NCBI RefSeq assembly: GCF_022968395.1
Contig: NZ_JALJQZ010000034.1
Location: forward strand, 1 to 39,896
Length of the DNA stretch: 39,896 bases
Direction of reading: 5' to 3'
From: Affinirhizobium lemnae
GTDB lineage: Bacteria; Pseudomonadota; Alphaproteobacteria; Rhizobiales; Rhizobiaceae
The translations under genes and the position numbers were made by a program. Below are positions 14,269 through 24,010 of the stretch, one piece after another. Position 1 is the stretch's first letter. The number at the start of each line of letters is the position of its first letter. The notes beneath the pieces were generated by a model. That model was given only the letters and a program-made list of their open reading frames with translations, ran no database searches and was not told the DNA's origin.

Positions 14269-15795
14269 ATGAAGTCGACGACACTGACCGGCGAAGATGC
14301 CGTAAAACTGATTGAGAGCCAGATTGCTCAGCATGCCGGCGGCGTGTTGAAAGCGCTGGCGAGGTTCGAAGCTGACGCGACCGTCAGATCCTGGTTCGAA
14401 ACAATCAGAGCTATGGAGGAGCTCATCAATCTGCCGGGAGAGATCGATGATGAAGTGCTTGCCTCTGCACTGTTCCATCTGAATCTCGAACCCAGGGAAT
14501 TCAAACCGCGGCGGGTTAAATTCATCCTTCACTACCTCGGCTATTATTATGGTGCCGCATTCGCGGAGCGGCAGGCGTTGCTCCTACTGCAGCTTTCTCG
14601 GATGCAGAACAGCTTTGCGATGGCGGGACACATTCCCGCTGCAATAGGCCTGTCGACGGTCGCGCACGCAGTCGGTTACCTACAGTCCCGGCGCCGTCAC
14701 TTGATGAGCTTGCTCTACATAATTCCACAGGCATGCAGGGGGACGGTCCGCATGCCCCATCCCGATGCGCTAGCCTGGATGCTGCCACAGGCCGAGATGA
14801 GCGGGACGACGATCACCGGGCTCTTGCAGCAACGGGCGATGAGCGAGCTCCATGATGACTTCAAGCTCTACGTCGAGCCACACGGATTCACCTCTTCCCA
14901 CCACTATCATACACTCGACGAGATGTCTCTTGAGGCCGAACGAGTGCCTATCGTCGACGTAGCCTCCGACGCCGCGCCCGTAGAATATGAGCCTGTACCG
15001 TCGGATCGCGTTTTCAGTGCTGCCGAGTTGCGCAACGATATCGCACTAATGGAGGCAGCCTTCGCTGAGTTCAAACTAGAAGATACCGCTTTCGTCGGCC
15101 TGGCGAGCTTGGTTCGCGACCTCTCCTGGCAAATGGAAGACGATTTCTGGGTAACGATTTCAGCGCAAGATCTGGATGCACTCGCGGACAAGCATGGTGT
15201 CTCGCATCCACATAGACGTTTGCTGACAGCATCAAGCGCAACATTCGTTGATGCGCTCAACTGCCATGCTGCTTTCGTTCCCTTCGAGGGTGCATTGCGT
15301 GGCTCCGTCAGGTCGCTCAGCCGCTTCCTCTACAATTTCAAGAATGTCTGCCTCTACAGCAAGCGTCGATTTCAGATCCGCTCCGGCTTCATCTTCGAGC
15401 AGCGCATCAAGGATGAGCTTGTGAAGCAGGGGTTTGTGGTCCAACCGGTCAAACGGATCGAACGAAAAGAGTTCGACGTCGTCGCAACCCGCGGCGGCAT
15501 CATTTTCAATATCCAATGCAAAAACAATCTGATTGATCCGTCATGGATCGATCTCGACCCGGCACGTTTCATCCGCGCAAACCGGACGCTGGAACGCTAC
15601 TATGAACGGGCGATCGTCAAGGAGCGATCGCGAGAGGAACTGCTCAAAAATCACCTTGGCATGGACAGGGTGGAGCCGTTCGTGATCACCCGGTTCCCAA
15701 TCGTCACAGGTAACTCGCGCATCTCCTCCCTGTCCCGCATTCGCGAGTTTGCCACCAAGGCGGATGCGATATTGAATGCCAATCCGGACGCCTAA
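14269..15795 (+). CDS. Large protein with C-terminal PD-(D/E)XK nuclease domain
   Basis: The protein has 508 aa. Residues 1-350 are mostly helical and I recognise no family. Residues 370-420 look like a restriction-endonuclease fold: FIFEQRIKDELVKQGF (helix with Glu375), EFDVVATRGG (Asp403), then FNIQCKNN (Gln416-Cys-Lys418). That is the E-D-QxK pattern of Mrr/VRR-type PD-(D/E)XK nucleases, with Q in place of the usual E. The start has only a weak AGG upstream. It is divergent from the HNH-like gene and ends 4 bp into the convergent SNase-like gene. A DNA-cleaving defence effector is a reasonable inference. Confidence 0.7.
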   Translation: MKSTTLTGEDAVKLIESQIAQHAGGVLKALARFEADATVRSWFETIRAMEELINLPGEIDDEVLASALFHLNLEPREFKPRRVKFILHYLGYYYGAAFAERQALLLLQLSRMQNSFAMAGHIPAAIGLSTVAHAVGYLQSRRRHLMSLLYIIPQACRGTVRMPHPDALAWMLPQAEMSGTTITGLLQQRAMSELHDDFKLYVEPHGFTSSHHYHTLDEMSLEAERVPIVDVASDAAPVEYEPVPSDRVFSAAELRNDIALMEAAFAEFKLEDTAFVGLASLVRDLSWQMEDDFWVTISAQDLDALADKHGVSHPHRRLLTASSATFVDALNCHAAFVPFEGALRGSVRSLSRFLYNFKNVCLYSKRRFQIRSGFIFEQRIKDELVKQGFVVQPVKRIERKEFDVVATRGGIIFNIQCKNNLIDPSWIDLDPARFIRANRTLERYYERAIVKERSREELLKNHLGMDRVEPFVITRFPIVTGNSRISSLSRIREFATKADAILNANPDA

Positions 15796-16259
15796 TCGCA
15801 CCAACCGCGCCGCGACCCTGTCCACGGTCGTGCCAGCTTCGCAGCGATCAGCATCTCACCGATCGACTGCCCATTCCTGAGAACAATACAAAGCTTGCGG
15901 CCATATCGATCAGCGTCGCGATCGGCTGGTGCCAGCGTGAATGGTCCAGCATTCAAGAGGGCAAACAACATCTGTTTGGCGGCCATACCACTCCGTCGCT
16001 CAGCTTCACATCGCGGCGGGCTGAGTTCCGGCGCATCCACATCTGCTACTCGAACTTTCTGGCGCTGAAACCAGAACGTATCACCATCGACGACACAGTT
16101 TACCCGCCGCCCTTCGCCGCAAATCGTAAAGTCGGCTGACAGTTCGTCCGCACTCGCGCCCGCTACGCAAGTGCCGAAAGCCATCGCACCAACCGCCAGG
16201 GGGATCATGGTCTTTCCGATGAGGCCAAAGCGCCGAATGCGCGTTGCTTTTGAGTTCAT
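15792..16259 (-). CDS. Thermonuclease (SNase)-like secreted protein
   Basis: The protein has 155 aa with a signal peptide (basic start, then IPLAVGAMAFGTCVAGASA), so it is exported. The SNase/OB-fold core is visible: CVVDGDTFWF, RVADVDAPEL, then ADRYGRKLC with the expected Arg. Genes of this type often sit beside traG on rhizobial plasmids, as here. The ATG overlaps the traG stop (ATGA), so the two are co-translated, and the role may be nuclease trimming or clean-up in the periplasm during transfer. ATG 16208 is an alternative start. Confidence 0.8.
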   Translation of the reverse strand: MNSKATRIRRFGLIGKTMIPLAVGAMAFGTCVAGASADELSADFTICGEGRRVNCVVDGDTFWFQRQKVRVADVDAPELSPPRCEAERRSGMAAKQMLFALLNAGPFTLAPADRDADRYGRKLCIVLRNGQSIGEMLIAAKLARPWTGSRRGWCD

Positions 16260-18217
16260 TGCGGATCTGCCTCGGGCGGTTCAAGTGACGTATTTGACGA
16301 TGTGGAAGAGCGATGGAACCGGTTTTGCCCGACGCAACTTTCCATATCCTTGCGTCGGAACCAGATTGCGCGGCCGCAGCGTAGCGGTGCGTTGCCGGCT
16401 GTGAACACAATTTGTTCGTCGGCGCGCATTCGCAGTACCTCATGCGGCTGTATCAGAGGCCGGGCAGCCAGCTGTTTCGAACGTGTTCGCGACGAACCGC
16501 GGGCCTGATAACTGCGGCTGACCTGGTCAATCTCAACTGTCGTCATACCGCAGCGGCGAGAGATGTAGTCGGCCGTCTCCGGGTCGTTGATCGCTGCAAA
16601 GGAAATCCAGCTTGCACTCTCGAACCACTTGCTGGATGCGTCCCGGCCACCATAGGTTTCGCGCAGCTGGCCGATGGACTGATAGATCATTGTCAGAGTG
16701 ATGCCATACTTGCGTCCAGCGTCGCGGGCCGTCTCCAGGATACGCATGTAGCCAAGCCTCGCCACCTCGTCCAGGAGGAAGAGGGCACGACCCTCGATGG
16801 CGCCATCCCGGTTGTAGATGGCGTTCAAAAATGAGCCGATGATGACGCGCGCCAATCCTGCATGGGTCTCGAGCGTCTTCAGGTCGATATTGATGAACAC
16901 ATCGGTCTTGCCAGACGCGATGTCATCGGTTGAGAAGGCCGATCCGGACACGAGCGCGGCGTAGTTCTGGTACGACAACCAATGGGTCTCCTTGATCGCA
17001 TTGGCATAAACGCCGCTGAAGGTCTCCGGCGTCATGTTCACAAAGGCGGCGACGTTCTCCTTCACAAAATTGGATTCCGAATTGTCGTAGATGTCCTGCA
17101 GTCGCTGACGCAATTTAGGTTCCGGCTCCGACAGATTTGCCCGCACCTGGCGGAGCGTTTGCTGCTCTGGCGGCGTGTGTCCGGAGAGGCAGACGTCGGC
17201 GATCATCGCCGTCAGCAGCTGGAGGCCAGATGCGCGGAAAAAATCGTCACGAACGCCGCTCGCCCTGCCGCTTTCGCTCATGATCCATGAGGCGACGGAT
17301 GCTATATCCTCTTCCTTTGTGCCGCCGAACTTGCCGATCCAGTCGAGCGCGTTGAAGCCGGGGTTCGGTTGGCGAGGATCCAGGATGCGGATCCTTCGCC
17401 CTGCCCCCTCGCGATGCTGCGACACCATCGGAGCCACCTCATTCGACGGGTCAAGCACAATGAGTGTCCCGCCCCATTTGAGTGCTGTCGGGATCGTCAC
17501 AGAAGTCGTCTTGAAGCCGCCGGAACCAGCAAAGACGATCCCATGGGACGAGCCGAAGGAACCATCGAAGCAAAGTAGTGGAGCCTTACCTCCATCACCC
17601 CAGCTTTCCTGATCATCTGCGCTAAACGCGCGCGTCGAAGCGCCATCGAGATCGACGCGATAGCGTTCTCCAATAACGATGCCGCCAGCTTCCGCGAACA
17701 GCCGCTCGGCCTCACTCAGCTTCATCCAGTCAGCCTCGCCATGAAGTGCGCGTTTGCCGGAAATTCGCTTGGGCTCAGGCCGCGCGAATGCTGCGTTTCC
17801 GATCACCACGACACGCAACGCGAAGCATCCGACAATCAGCGTAACTGTCGCTCCGATCATTGTCGCGGGGTCGAGATAGGCGAGGATTGATTTGTTGGCG
17901 GGAACCTTGTCGGCCAATGCAGTCAGTCGCGATCCCTCGCGCGCCGCTGCGATTATCATCGCTACAGCGCTTCCCGCGGCCGTGCTCCAGCCCACAAAGC
18001 GGATGTTCGCGGATCCCGCCGATGCGAAGAGCCAGATCAGTCCAATCGCCGCGGCGGCGATATAGGGTGTCGCGATACCGATCCTTCCCAGCATCAGGCG
18101 CGTGTCTTCGGTTTTGCCCATTTGGGATAGCCATTGCTCTACACCGGTCAACACCGTTGCGACAGCGATCATAAAGATGGCGGGTGCTATGGAGAGAAGA
18201 ACTCTATTCGCTGTCAT
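16256..18217 (-). CDS. traG: TraG, VirD4-type coupling protein
   Basis: This 653-aa coupling ATPase links the relaxosome at oriT to the Trb channel. The N-terminus has several membrane segments (about 5-28, 50-70, 78-93, 117-140). Walker A is GSGGFKTTS (about residue 231) and Walker B is [17 protein letters not shown] lies about 9 bp before the ATG. It overlaps traD by 14 bp and is followed by the SNase-like gene. The order traC-traD-traG, divergent from traA, is that of Ti plasmids. Confidence 0.95.
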   Translation of the reverse strand: MTANRVLLSIAPAIFMIAVATVLTGVEQWLSQMGKTEDTRLMLGRIGIATPYIAAAAIGLIWLFASAGSANIRFVGWSTAAGSAVAMIIAAAREGSRLTALADKVPANKSILAYLDPATMIGATVTLIVGCFALRVVVIGNAAFARPEPKRISGKRALHGEADWMKLSEAERLFAEAGGIVIGERYRVDLDGASTRAFSADDQESWGDGGKAPLLCFDGSFGSSHGIVFAGSGGFKTTSVTIPTALKWGGTLIVLDPSNEVAPMVSQHREGAGRRIRILDPRQPNPGFNALDWIGKFGGTKEEDIASVASWIMSESGRASGVRDDFFRASGLQLLTAMIADVCLSGHTPPEQQTLRQVRANLSEPEPKLRQRLQDIYDNSESNFVKENVAAFVNMTPETFSGVYANAIKETHWLSYQNYAALVSGSAFSTDDIASGKTDVFINIDLKTLETHAGLARVIIGSFLNAIYNRDGAIEGRALFLLDEVARLGYMRILETARDAGRKYGITLTMIYQSIGQLRETYGGRDASSKWFESASWISFAAINDPETADYISRRCGMTTVEIDQVSRSYQARGSSRTRSKQLAARPLIQPHEVLRMRADEQIVFTAGNAPLRCGRAIWFRRKDMESCVGQNRFHRSSTSSNTSLEPPEADPQ

Positions 18218-18419
18218 TACCGAACGCCTCCGCGCCTATCGTCGCCAGCCGTAATCTCTCACCGGTATCCGCCTTGAGACGGCTTGAAAGCTCGACTAGC
18301 GCACCAAGCAACACTGCTCGCTTCTCGAAGCGCAACCCTGCCTTCACGATCAGGCCACCAAGCTCGATTTTTTCCCGTGTGTCTTTCTTTCGGGCGTCTG
18401 CCGATGCGGTCCTTGCCAT
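18204..18419 (-). CDS. traD: TraD conjugal transfer protein
   Basis: This is a 71-aa protein of the short TraD type of Ti-like plasmids (unrelated to F TraD). It contains [14 protein letters not shown] and [12 protein letters not shown], which are family hallmarks. The start is put at ATG 18419, four bases after the traC stop, with GAGG 9 bp upstream; longer frames would run into traC. It is part of traCDG and probably acts in relaxosome assembly. Confidence 0.9.
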   Translation of the reverse strand: MARTASADARKKDTREKIELGGLIVKAGLRFEKRAVLLGALVELSSRLKADTGERLRLATIGAEAFGNDSE

Positions 18420-18423
18420 GCGT

Positions 18424-18711
18424 TCAAGCCTCGCCAGTGCCGCTCGAAGCATCGCTAGCCGGGTTCGCCGACGTCTGCCCGGCGATCGCAGCTCCCCTCT
18501 CCTTCCCGTTCGAGCCGCTTTTGCCTCCGCGAAAGCGTTTCGCCACCTCCTCAAACGCCGCCTGAAGCTCGGCGTCGTCGATCTCGATCTCAGCCAGGCC
18601 GGCCTTCAATGCGATGCGCCCGATCCGCTCGGCATCCCGGGTTTCGGCAGCCTTCAGCTGTTCCTGCATCTTGGCGATGTCATTCCTGATTTGCTGCGTT
18701 GATTTTCTCAT
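18424..18711 (-). CDS. traC: TraC relaxosome accessory protein
   Basis: The 95-aa protein begins [20 protein letters not shown], a helical region, followed by [20 protein letters not shown] and a basic tail. TraC of Ti-type plasmids helps TraA nick at the adjacent oriT. GGAGACAAGGA precedes the ATG. It is the first gene of traCDG, divergent from traA across oriT. Confidence 0.9.
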   Translation of the reverse strand: MRKSTQQIRNDIAKMQEQLKAAETRDAERIGRIALKAGLAEIEIDDAELQAAFEEVAKRFRGGKSGSNGKERGAAIAGQTSANPASDASSGTGEA

Positions 18712-18782
18712 TCCTTGTCTCCTTTGACTGAAAACCGATGCCGTCAGGCAGAGGTTTTCAGAGCGGAGTGCGGAACGCACTA

Positions 18783-18800
18783 CTGTGAATCCTACAATCG
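18783..18800 (-). promoter_or_regulatory. Candidate TraR box in the traC-traA region
   Basis: On the minus strand it reads CGATTGTAGGATTCACAG. It shares TTGYAGGATTC and a TTGT-N7-ACA dyad with sites upstream of traI and repA. Its place between divergent tra operons matches tra box II of Ti plasmids, although the sequence differs from the Ti box. Confidence 0.5.
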
Positions 18801-18823
18801 CCAACGGCGATGCCTTCGTGAAT

Positions 18824-18885
18824 GATCCCGTCCGTTCGCAAGGACGGATCCGAAGGGCGCAATTATACGTCGCTGATGCGACGCT
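18824..18885 (+). other. oriT: oriT with Ti/RSF1010-like nic region
   Basis: The 252-bp traC-traA gap holds the hairpin CCGTCC-GTTCGCAA-GGACGG, then GAAGGGCGCAATTATACGTC and the hairpin CGTCGC-TGAT-GCGACG (18868-18883). AGGGCGCA is the conserved nic-side motif of RSF1010/IncQ and Ti oriT sites, recognised by MobA/TraA-type relaxases. The relaxase gene starts 80 bp to the right and traC lies to the left, as on Ti plasmids. The exact nick is inferred, not visible. Confidence 0.85.
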
Positions 18886-18963
18886 CTGCTTTTGCCCCCT
18901 GGCGGGGCCTTCTGCTCCTCACGAACACGTTGATTTTGTTCGATCGAAGGAGCTTGCCTCGTC

Positions 18964-21900
18964 ATGGCCGTCCCGCATTTCTCAGTCAGCATCGTCGCCC
19001 GCGGCTCCGGCCGCAGCGCGGTGCTGTCGGCGGCCTACCGGCACTGCGCCAAGATGGACTATGAGCGGGAAGCCCGGACGATCGACTACACCCGCAAGCA
19101 AGGCCTGCTGCACGAAGAGTTTGTCATCCCCGCCGATGCGCCTGAATGGTTGCAATCGATGATTGCCGATCGGTCTGTCTCGGGAGCGTCGGAAGCCTTC
19201 TGGAACAAGGTTGAGGAGTTTGAGAAACGGTCTGATGCTCAGCTTGCAAAGGATGTCACCATCGCCCTGCCGATAGAGCTGTCGGTCGAGCAGAACATCG
19301 AGCTCGTGCGGGATTTCGTGGAGAGACACATAACGGCCGAGGGCATGGTGGCTGACTGGGTCTTTCATGATGCACCAGGCAATCCGCACATCCATCTGAT
19401 GACAACCTTGCGGCCGCTCACCGAAGACGGTTTCGGTTCGAAGAAGGTGGCCGTCGCGGGACCGGACGGCAAAGCGCTGCGCAATGACAGCGGCAAAATC
19501 GTCTATGAGCTTTGGGCCGGTGGGCTTGATGATTTCAACGCGTTTCGCGACGGATGGTTCGCCTGCCAGAACCGGCACCTGGCACTTGCCGGTCTCGATA
19601 TCAGGATCGATGGTCGGTCCTTCGAGAAGCAGGGCATCGACCTAACGCCGACCATCCATCTCGGCGTCGGCACGAAGGCGATCGAGAGGAAAGCAGCCCG
19701 TGGGAATGGACCTGCGGGAGAGAAGGCTGCGCTCGAACGGCTGGAGCTGCAGGAAGAGCGGCGAGCCGAGAATGCCCGCCGGATTCAGCGTAGTCCAGAG
19801 ATCGTACTCGACCTGATCACGCGGGAGAAGAGCGTATTCGACGAACGCGAAGTCGCCAAGATTCTGCATCGCTATGTCGATGATGCGGGCCTCTTCCAGA
19901 TCCTGATGGTACGCATCCTTCAGAGCCCGGAGACGCTGCGGCTCGATCGGGAGCGGATGGACTTTGCCACCGGAGGCCGGGCGCCGACAAAGTACACGAC
20001 ACGTGAGCTGATCCGGCTCGAGGCTGAGATGGCGAACCGCGCGATGTGGCTCTCGCAGCGGTCTTCGCATGGCGTCCGGAAACCGGTGCTCGAGGCGACC
20101 TTCGCGCACCATGAACGACTTTCCGATGAGCAGAAGGTCGCCATCGAACATGTCGCTGGTGTTGAGCGGATTGCAGCCGTGATCGGCCGCGCCGGCGCCG
20201 GCAAGACCACGATGATGAAGGCGGCCCGTGAGGCCTGGGAAGCGGCCGGCTATCGGGTCGTCGGTGGTGCGCTTGCCGGCAAGGCGGCTGAAGGTCTGGA
20301 GAAGGAAGCGGGCATCGTCTCCCGTACCCTGTCGTCCTGGGAACTCCGCTGGGATCAGGGTCGCGGGCAGCTCGACGACAAGACGGTTTTCGTTCTGGAC
20401 GAGGCTGGCATGGTGTCGTCGCGGCAAATGGCGACATTCGTCGAAGCTGTCACCAAAGCTGGCGCCAAGCTCGTGCTTGTCGGCGATCCTGAGCAGCTTC
20501 AGCCGATCGAGGCGGGTGCTGCCTTTCGCGCCATTGCCGATCGCATCGGCTATGCCGAACTCGAAACCATCTATCGCCAGCGTGAGCAATGGATGCGCGA
20601 CGCTTCGCTCGATCTCGCGCGTGGCAATGTCGGCAAAGCCCTCGCAGCCTATCAGTCCAACGGCAAGATGAACGGCTCAGAGCTGAAGGCCAATGCGGTC
20701 ACCAACCTCATCTCGGACTGGAACCGCGAATACGATCCTGCCAAGTCCACATTGATCCTTGCGCACCTGCGCCGTGACGTCCGCATGCTGAATGAGCTGG
20801 CGCGCACGAAACTGATCGAGCGCGGCATCATCGAGCAGGGCTTTACATTCAAAACCGCCGATGGCGTTAGAAGCTTTGCTGCCGGCGACCAGATTGTCTT
20901 CCTGAAGAACGAGAGTTCGCTCGGCGTCAAGAACGGCATGCTGGGCAAGGTCATGGAAGCCGCACCTGGTCGCATCGTCGCCGTGATCGGCGATGGCGAA
21001 CATCGCGCCCAAGTAACGGTCGAACAGCGCTTCTACAACAATGTCGATCACGGCTACGCAACCACGGTGCACAAGAGTCAAGGGGCGACGGTGGACCGGG
21101 TCAAGGTGCTGGCGTCCCTCTCGCTGGATCGTCACCTCACCTATGTGGCGATGACCCGTCACCGTGAGGATCTCGGCGTTTATTATGGTCGCCGATCTTT
21201 CGCCAAGGCTGGCGGTCTGGTCGAGATCCTGTCGCGCCGGAATTCCAAAGAAACGACGCTCGATTACGCTGGCGGCATCATCTACCGGCAGGCACTGCGA
21301 TTTGCCGAGGCGCGGGGCCTTCACATCGTCAACGTTGCCAGAACCGTCGCGCGTGACCGTCTCGAATGGACGGTCCGGCAGAAGCAGAAGCTCGTCGACC
21401 TTGCCGGCAAGCTTGCGGCCATCGGCGCCAAGCTCGGCTTTGCAACATCGACGGCCAGAACAGTTCCTGTTGCAGAAAAGGAGACCAAGCCCATGGTGGC
21501 CGGTATCACCACCTTCCCGAAATCGATCGATCAGACCGTTGAGGATAAACTCGCCGCAGACCCAGCGCTCAAGAAGCGATGGGAAGAAGTCTCGATGCGC
21601 TTCCATCACGTCTACGCGCAGCCGGAAGCAGCATTCAAGGCAGCGAACGTCGATGCGATGCTGCGCGACCAGTCGGCTGCGGAAAAGACGATCGCCAGAA
21701 TTGCCAACGAGCCTGAAACCTTCGGTGCCCTCAAGGGCAAGACGGGCCTACTGGCCAGCCGCGGCGACAGGGCGGACCGAGACCGGGCGCTCAAGAATGT
21801 GACGCCACTCGCTGACAGCATCAGCGATTATCTCCGCCAGCGTGGCGATGCTGAGCGGCGAAATCACGCGGAGGAGCTTGCGGTCCGCAGGCAGGTCGCG

Positions 21901-22284
21901 CTGGAGATCCCTGCCCTTTCGTCCAATGCGAAAAGCGTGCTGGAACGCGTCCGCGATGCCATCGACAGAAACGATCTGCCCTCTGGCCTCGAATATGCAC
22001 TCGCCGACAAAATGGTGAAGGCTGAACTCGAAGGTTTCGCGAAGGCGGTCACTGAACGTTTCGGAGAAAGGACCTTCCTGCCCCTGGCTGCGAAGGATGC
22101 CACCGGCGAGGCATTCCAGCACGTTACGGCAGGCATGAATGGCGCCCAGAAGAGCGAGGTGCAACAGGCCTGGAATACTATGCGGACGGTGCAGCAACTG
22201 TCTGCCTATGAGCGCAGCGCGACGGCACTCAAGCAGGCAGAGACGTTGCGCCAGACCAAGTCCCAGGGCCTGACCCTCAAATGA
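18964..22284 (+). CDS. traA: TraA relaxase-helicase
   Basis: This 1106-aa conjugative relaxase is fused to a helicase. The N-terminal MobA/MobL-type relaxase (about 1-220) has AVPHFSVSIVARG, SAAYRH near the candidate Tyr and the metal-binding histidines in NPHIHLMTTLRPL (about 141-147). The helicase domain has Walker A GRAGAGKTT (about 408), Walker B VFVLDEAGM (about 475), GDPEQLQPIE and TTVHKSQGATVDRV. It would nick oriT, stay bound to the 5' end and unwind the strand for export. AAGGAG lies 11 bp before the ATG. It is the first gene of traAFBH and overlaps traF by 4 bp (ATGA). The C-terminal 300 residues are helical. Confidence 0.95.
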   Translation: MAVPHFSVSIVARGSGRSAVLSAAYRHCAKMDYEREARTIDYTRKQGLLHEEFVIPADAPEWLQSMIADRSVSGASEAFWNKVEEFEKRSDAQLAKDVTIALPIELSVEQNIELVRDFVERHITAEGMVADWVFHDAPGNPHIHLMTTLRPLTEDGFGSKKVAVAGPDGKALRNDSGKIVYELWAGGLDDFNAFRDGWFACQNRHLALAGLDIRIDGRSFEKQGIDLTPTIHLGVGTKAIERKAARGNGPAGEKAALERLELQEERRAENARRIQRSPEIVLDLITREKSVFDEREVAKILHRYVDDAGLFQILMVRILQSPETLRLDRERMDFATGGRAPTKYTTRELIRLEAEMANRAMWLSQRSSHGVRKPVLEATFAHHERLSDEQKVAIEHVAGVERIAAVIGRAGAGKTTMMKAAREAWEAAGYRVVGGALAGKAAEGLEKEAGIVSRTLSSWELRWDQGRGQLDDKTVFVLDEAGMVSSRQMATFVEAVTKAGAKLVLVGDPEQLQPIEAGAAFRAIADRIGYAELETIYRQREQWMRDASLDLARGNVGKALAAYQSNGKMNGSELKANAVTNLISDWNREYDPAKSTLILAHLRRDVRMLNELARTKLIERGIIEQGFTFKTADGVRSFAAGDQIVFLKNESSLGVKNGMLGKVMEAAPGRIVAVIGDGEHRAQVTVEQRFYNNVDHGYATTVHKSQGATVDRVKVLASLSLDRHLTYVAMTRHREDLGVYYGRRSFAKAGGLVEILSRRNSKETTLDYAGGIIYRQALRFAEARGLHIVNVARTVARDRLEWTVRQKQKLVDLAGKLAAIGAKLGFATSTARTVPVAEKETKPMVAGITTFPKSIDQTVEDKLAADPALKKRWEEVSMRFHHVYAQPEAAFKAANVDAMLRDQSAAEKTIARIANEPETFGALKGKTGLLASRGDRADRDRALKNVTPLADSISDYLRQRGDAERRNHAEELAVRRQVALEIPALSSNAKSVLERVRDAIDRNDLPSGLEYALADKMVKAELEGFAKAVTERFGERTFLPLAAKDATGEAFQHVTAGMNGAQKSEVQQAWNTMRTVQQLSAYERSATALKQAETLRQTKSQGLTLK

Positions 22285-22847
22285 GGATGCGTCATCGGCA
22301 TAGAGTGCTACGGCGCATGAAACGGCTCGTCTGGTTCTATCGGATCTCCAGCGTGAGCCTGTTCGCACTTGGCTTCATCGTGCTGCTCGGAGGTCAGGGC
22401 TTCAGGGTCAATCTCACACCAAGCGAGCCGCTGGGTCTCTGGCGGATCGTTAAGCCCGATCGCCCAATTCTGGTCGGTGATCTTGTCTTCATCTGCCCGC
22501 CGGACACCGACGCGCTACGTGAGGCGCGCGCGCGTGGATATCTGCGTTTTGGCCTCTGCGCTGGTTGGGTCGCACCACTGATCAAGAGGGTTGTGGCGAC
22601 ATCTGGACAGGCGATCGAGATCCATGACGATGTCCGCATTGATGGTCGGCCACTCCCTCATTCACACGTTGCACGAACGGACGGCCAGGGGCGTGGGATG
22701 GTGCAGTACGAAGGGGGTGTCGTTCCGCCCGGAACGGTCTTCCTGCATTCCGCGTTCTCGGGGTCGTTTGATAGCCGGTACTTCGGCCCTCTGCCGATGG
22801 AGGGCATCCTTGGACTGGCGCAGGAGGTCTGGACCTATGCGCCATGA
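22281..22847 (+). CDS. traF: TraF, S26-family maturation peptidase
   Basis: This is a 188-aa signal-peptidase-like protein with one N-terminal membrane anchor (VWFYRISSVSLFALGFIVLL). The catalytic Ser lies in NLTPSEPLGLWRI and the Lys in LIKRVVATSG, as in TraF/LepB-like enzymes. In RP4 and Ti systems TraF processes and cyclises the TrbC pilin, which is encoded at 34873-35253. It overlaps traA (ATGA). An internal ATG at 22317 is a less likely start. Confidence 0.92.
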   Translation: MRMRHRHRVLRRMKRLVWFYRISSVSLFALGFIVLLGGQGFRVNLTPSEPLGLWRIVKPDRPILVGDLVFICPPDTDALREARARGYLRFGLCAGWVAPLIKRVVATSGQAIEIHDDVRIDGRPLPHSHVARTDGQGRGMVQYEGGVVPPGTVFLHSAFSGSFDSRYFGPLPMEGILGLAQEVWTYAP

Positions 22848-23997
22848 CCTTTTCCGGGCGGCTGTCCTCGTCGCGCTATCGACGAGCACTGGATGGATCG
22901 GCTGGAGCGGTAATGTGCTCCTCCTCCCGCTCGCAGCTAGCTTCCCCATGCTTTGGTCGTTGGCGCGTACGCGCCTGCAGGCAACGGCGATCTCTGCGGC
23001 CTACTTCCTCGCCGCATCGCGAGGATTGCCGCAGGGTGTGGCGAACTTCTACTCATCGGATATCTGGCCGGGTCTCCTGCTCTGGCTTATCGCCTCTTCC
23101 GCGTTCGTCACGATCCATTCTGTGCTATGGACGGATCGAAAGGGGTGGCAGAAGTCGTTCCGATACATGGCCGCATGCGGCGCAATGACGGTCCCACCAT
23201 TCGGTATCCTGGGATGGGCACATCCGATCACAGCTGCTGGCGTTCTTTTTCCTGGCTGGGGATGGTGGGGTCTTTCGGCGCTGGCAGCCGGCCTTGCTAT
23301 CATGGCGACGCCTTATCGGCCGGCTGCAGCCACGGCCATGATTGGCTTCTGGCTCTGGTCAGCCGCTGAGTGGACGAGGCCGATTTTACCGACGTCATGG
23401 ACCGGTGTCGATCTGGAAATGGCTGCATCTCTCGGCCGTGATGCGAGCCTTGAGCAGCAAAGCGCACTCATCGAACTTGTTCGCCGTCAGGGGCCTGCTG
23501 CTATAGTTGTCCTTCCGGAGAGCGCCCTCGGCTTTTGGACGCCTACTCTTGCGCGGCTTTGGCAAAGGTCGCTCACAGAGACAGGGACTACAGTGATCGC
23601 TGGCGCCGTGCTCATCGACGCGAAGGGGTACGACAATGTGCTCGTTTCGATCAGTGCGGACAGCAGCGCGATCCTCTATCGCGAACGCATGCCCGTTCCC
23701 GGTTCGATGTGGCAACCCTGGAGGAGCCTCGTGGGAGAAGGCACCGGTGCGAAGGCGCACTTCTTCGCAAATCCGGTCGTAGAGCTCGACGGCTTCAGGA
23801 TTGCGCCGCTGATTTGTTACGAACAGCTGATCGTCTGGCCGGTTCTCCAATCTATGCTGAACGATCCCGATGTGATCGTTGCCGTGGGCAACGGCTGGTG
23901 GACATCAGGCACTTCGATCGTCGACATCCAGCGCACGAGCGCCAGGGCCTGGGGTCGCCTTTTTGATAAACCCGTCATTTTCTCATTCAACACCTGA
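22837..23997 (+). CDS. traB: TraB, nitrilase/Lnt-like conjugal transfer protein
   Basis: The protein has 386 aa. The N-terminal half (about 1-190) has several membrane segments. The C-terminal half is a carbon-nitrogen hydrolase fold with Glu in VVLPESALGFW and Cys in PLICYEQLIVWP. The stretch YRERMPVPG, where Lnt-type enzymes have the catalytic Lys (YNK), shows Glu/Arg instead, so enzymatic activity is doubtful. ATG 22837 is chosen for AGGAGG 9 bp upstream, giving an 11-bp overlap with traF. TraB raises transfer efficiency in Ti plasmids; its substrate is unknown. Confidence 0.88.
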   Translation: MRHDLFRAAVLVALSTSTGWIGWSGNVLLLPLAASFPMLWSLARTRLQATAISAAYFLAASRGLPQGVANFYSSDIWPGLLLWLIASSAFVTIHSVLWTDRKGWQKSFRYMAACGAMTVPPFGILGWAHPITAAGVLFPGWGWWGLSALAAGLAIMATPYRPAAATAMIGFWLWSAAEWTRPILPTSWTGVDLEMAASLGRDASLEQQSALIELVRRQGPAAIVVLPESALGFWTPTLARLWQRSLTETGTTVIAGAVLIDAKGYDNVLVSISADSSAILYRERMPVPGSMWQPWRSLVGEGTGAKAHFFANPVVELDGFRIAPLICYEQLIVWPVLQSMLNDPDVIVAVGNGWWTSGTSIVDIQRTSARAWGRLFDKPVIFSFNT

Positions 23998-24010
23998 CCG
24001 GAAAAACGTC

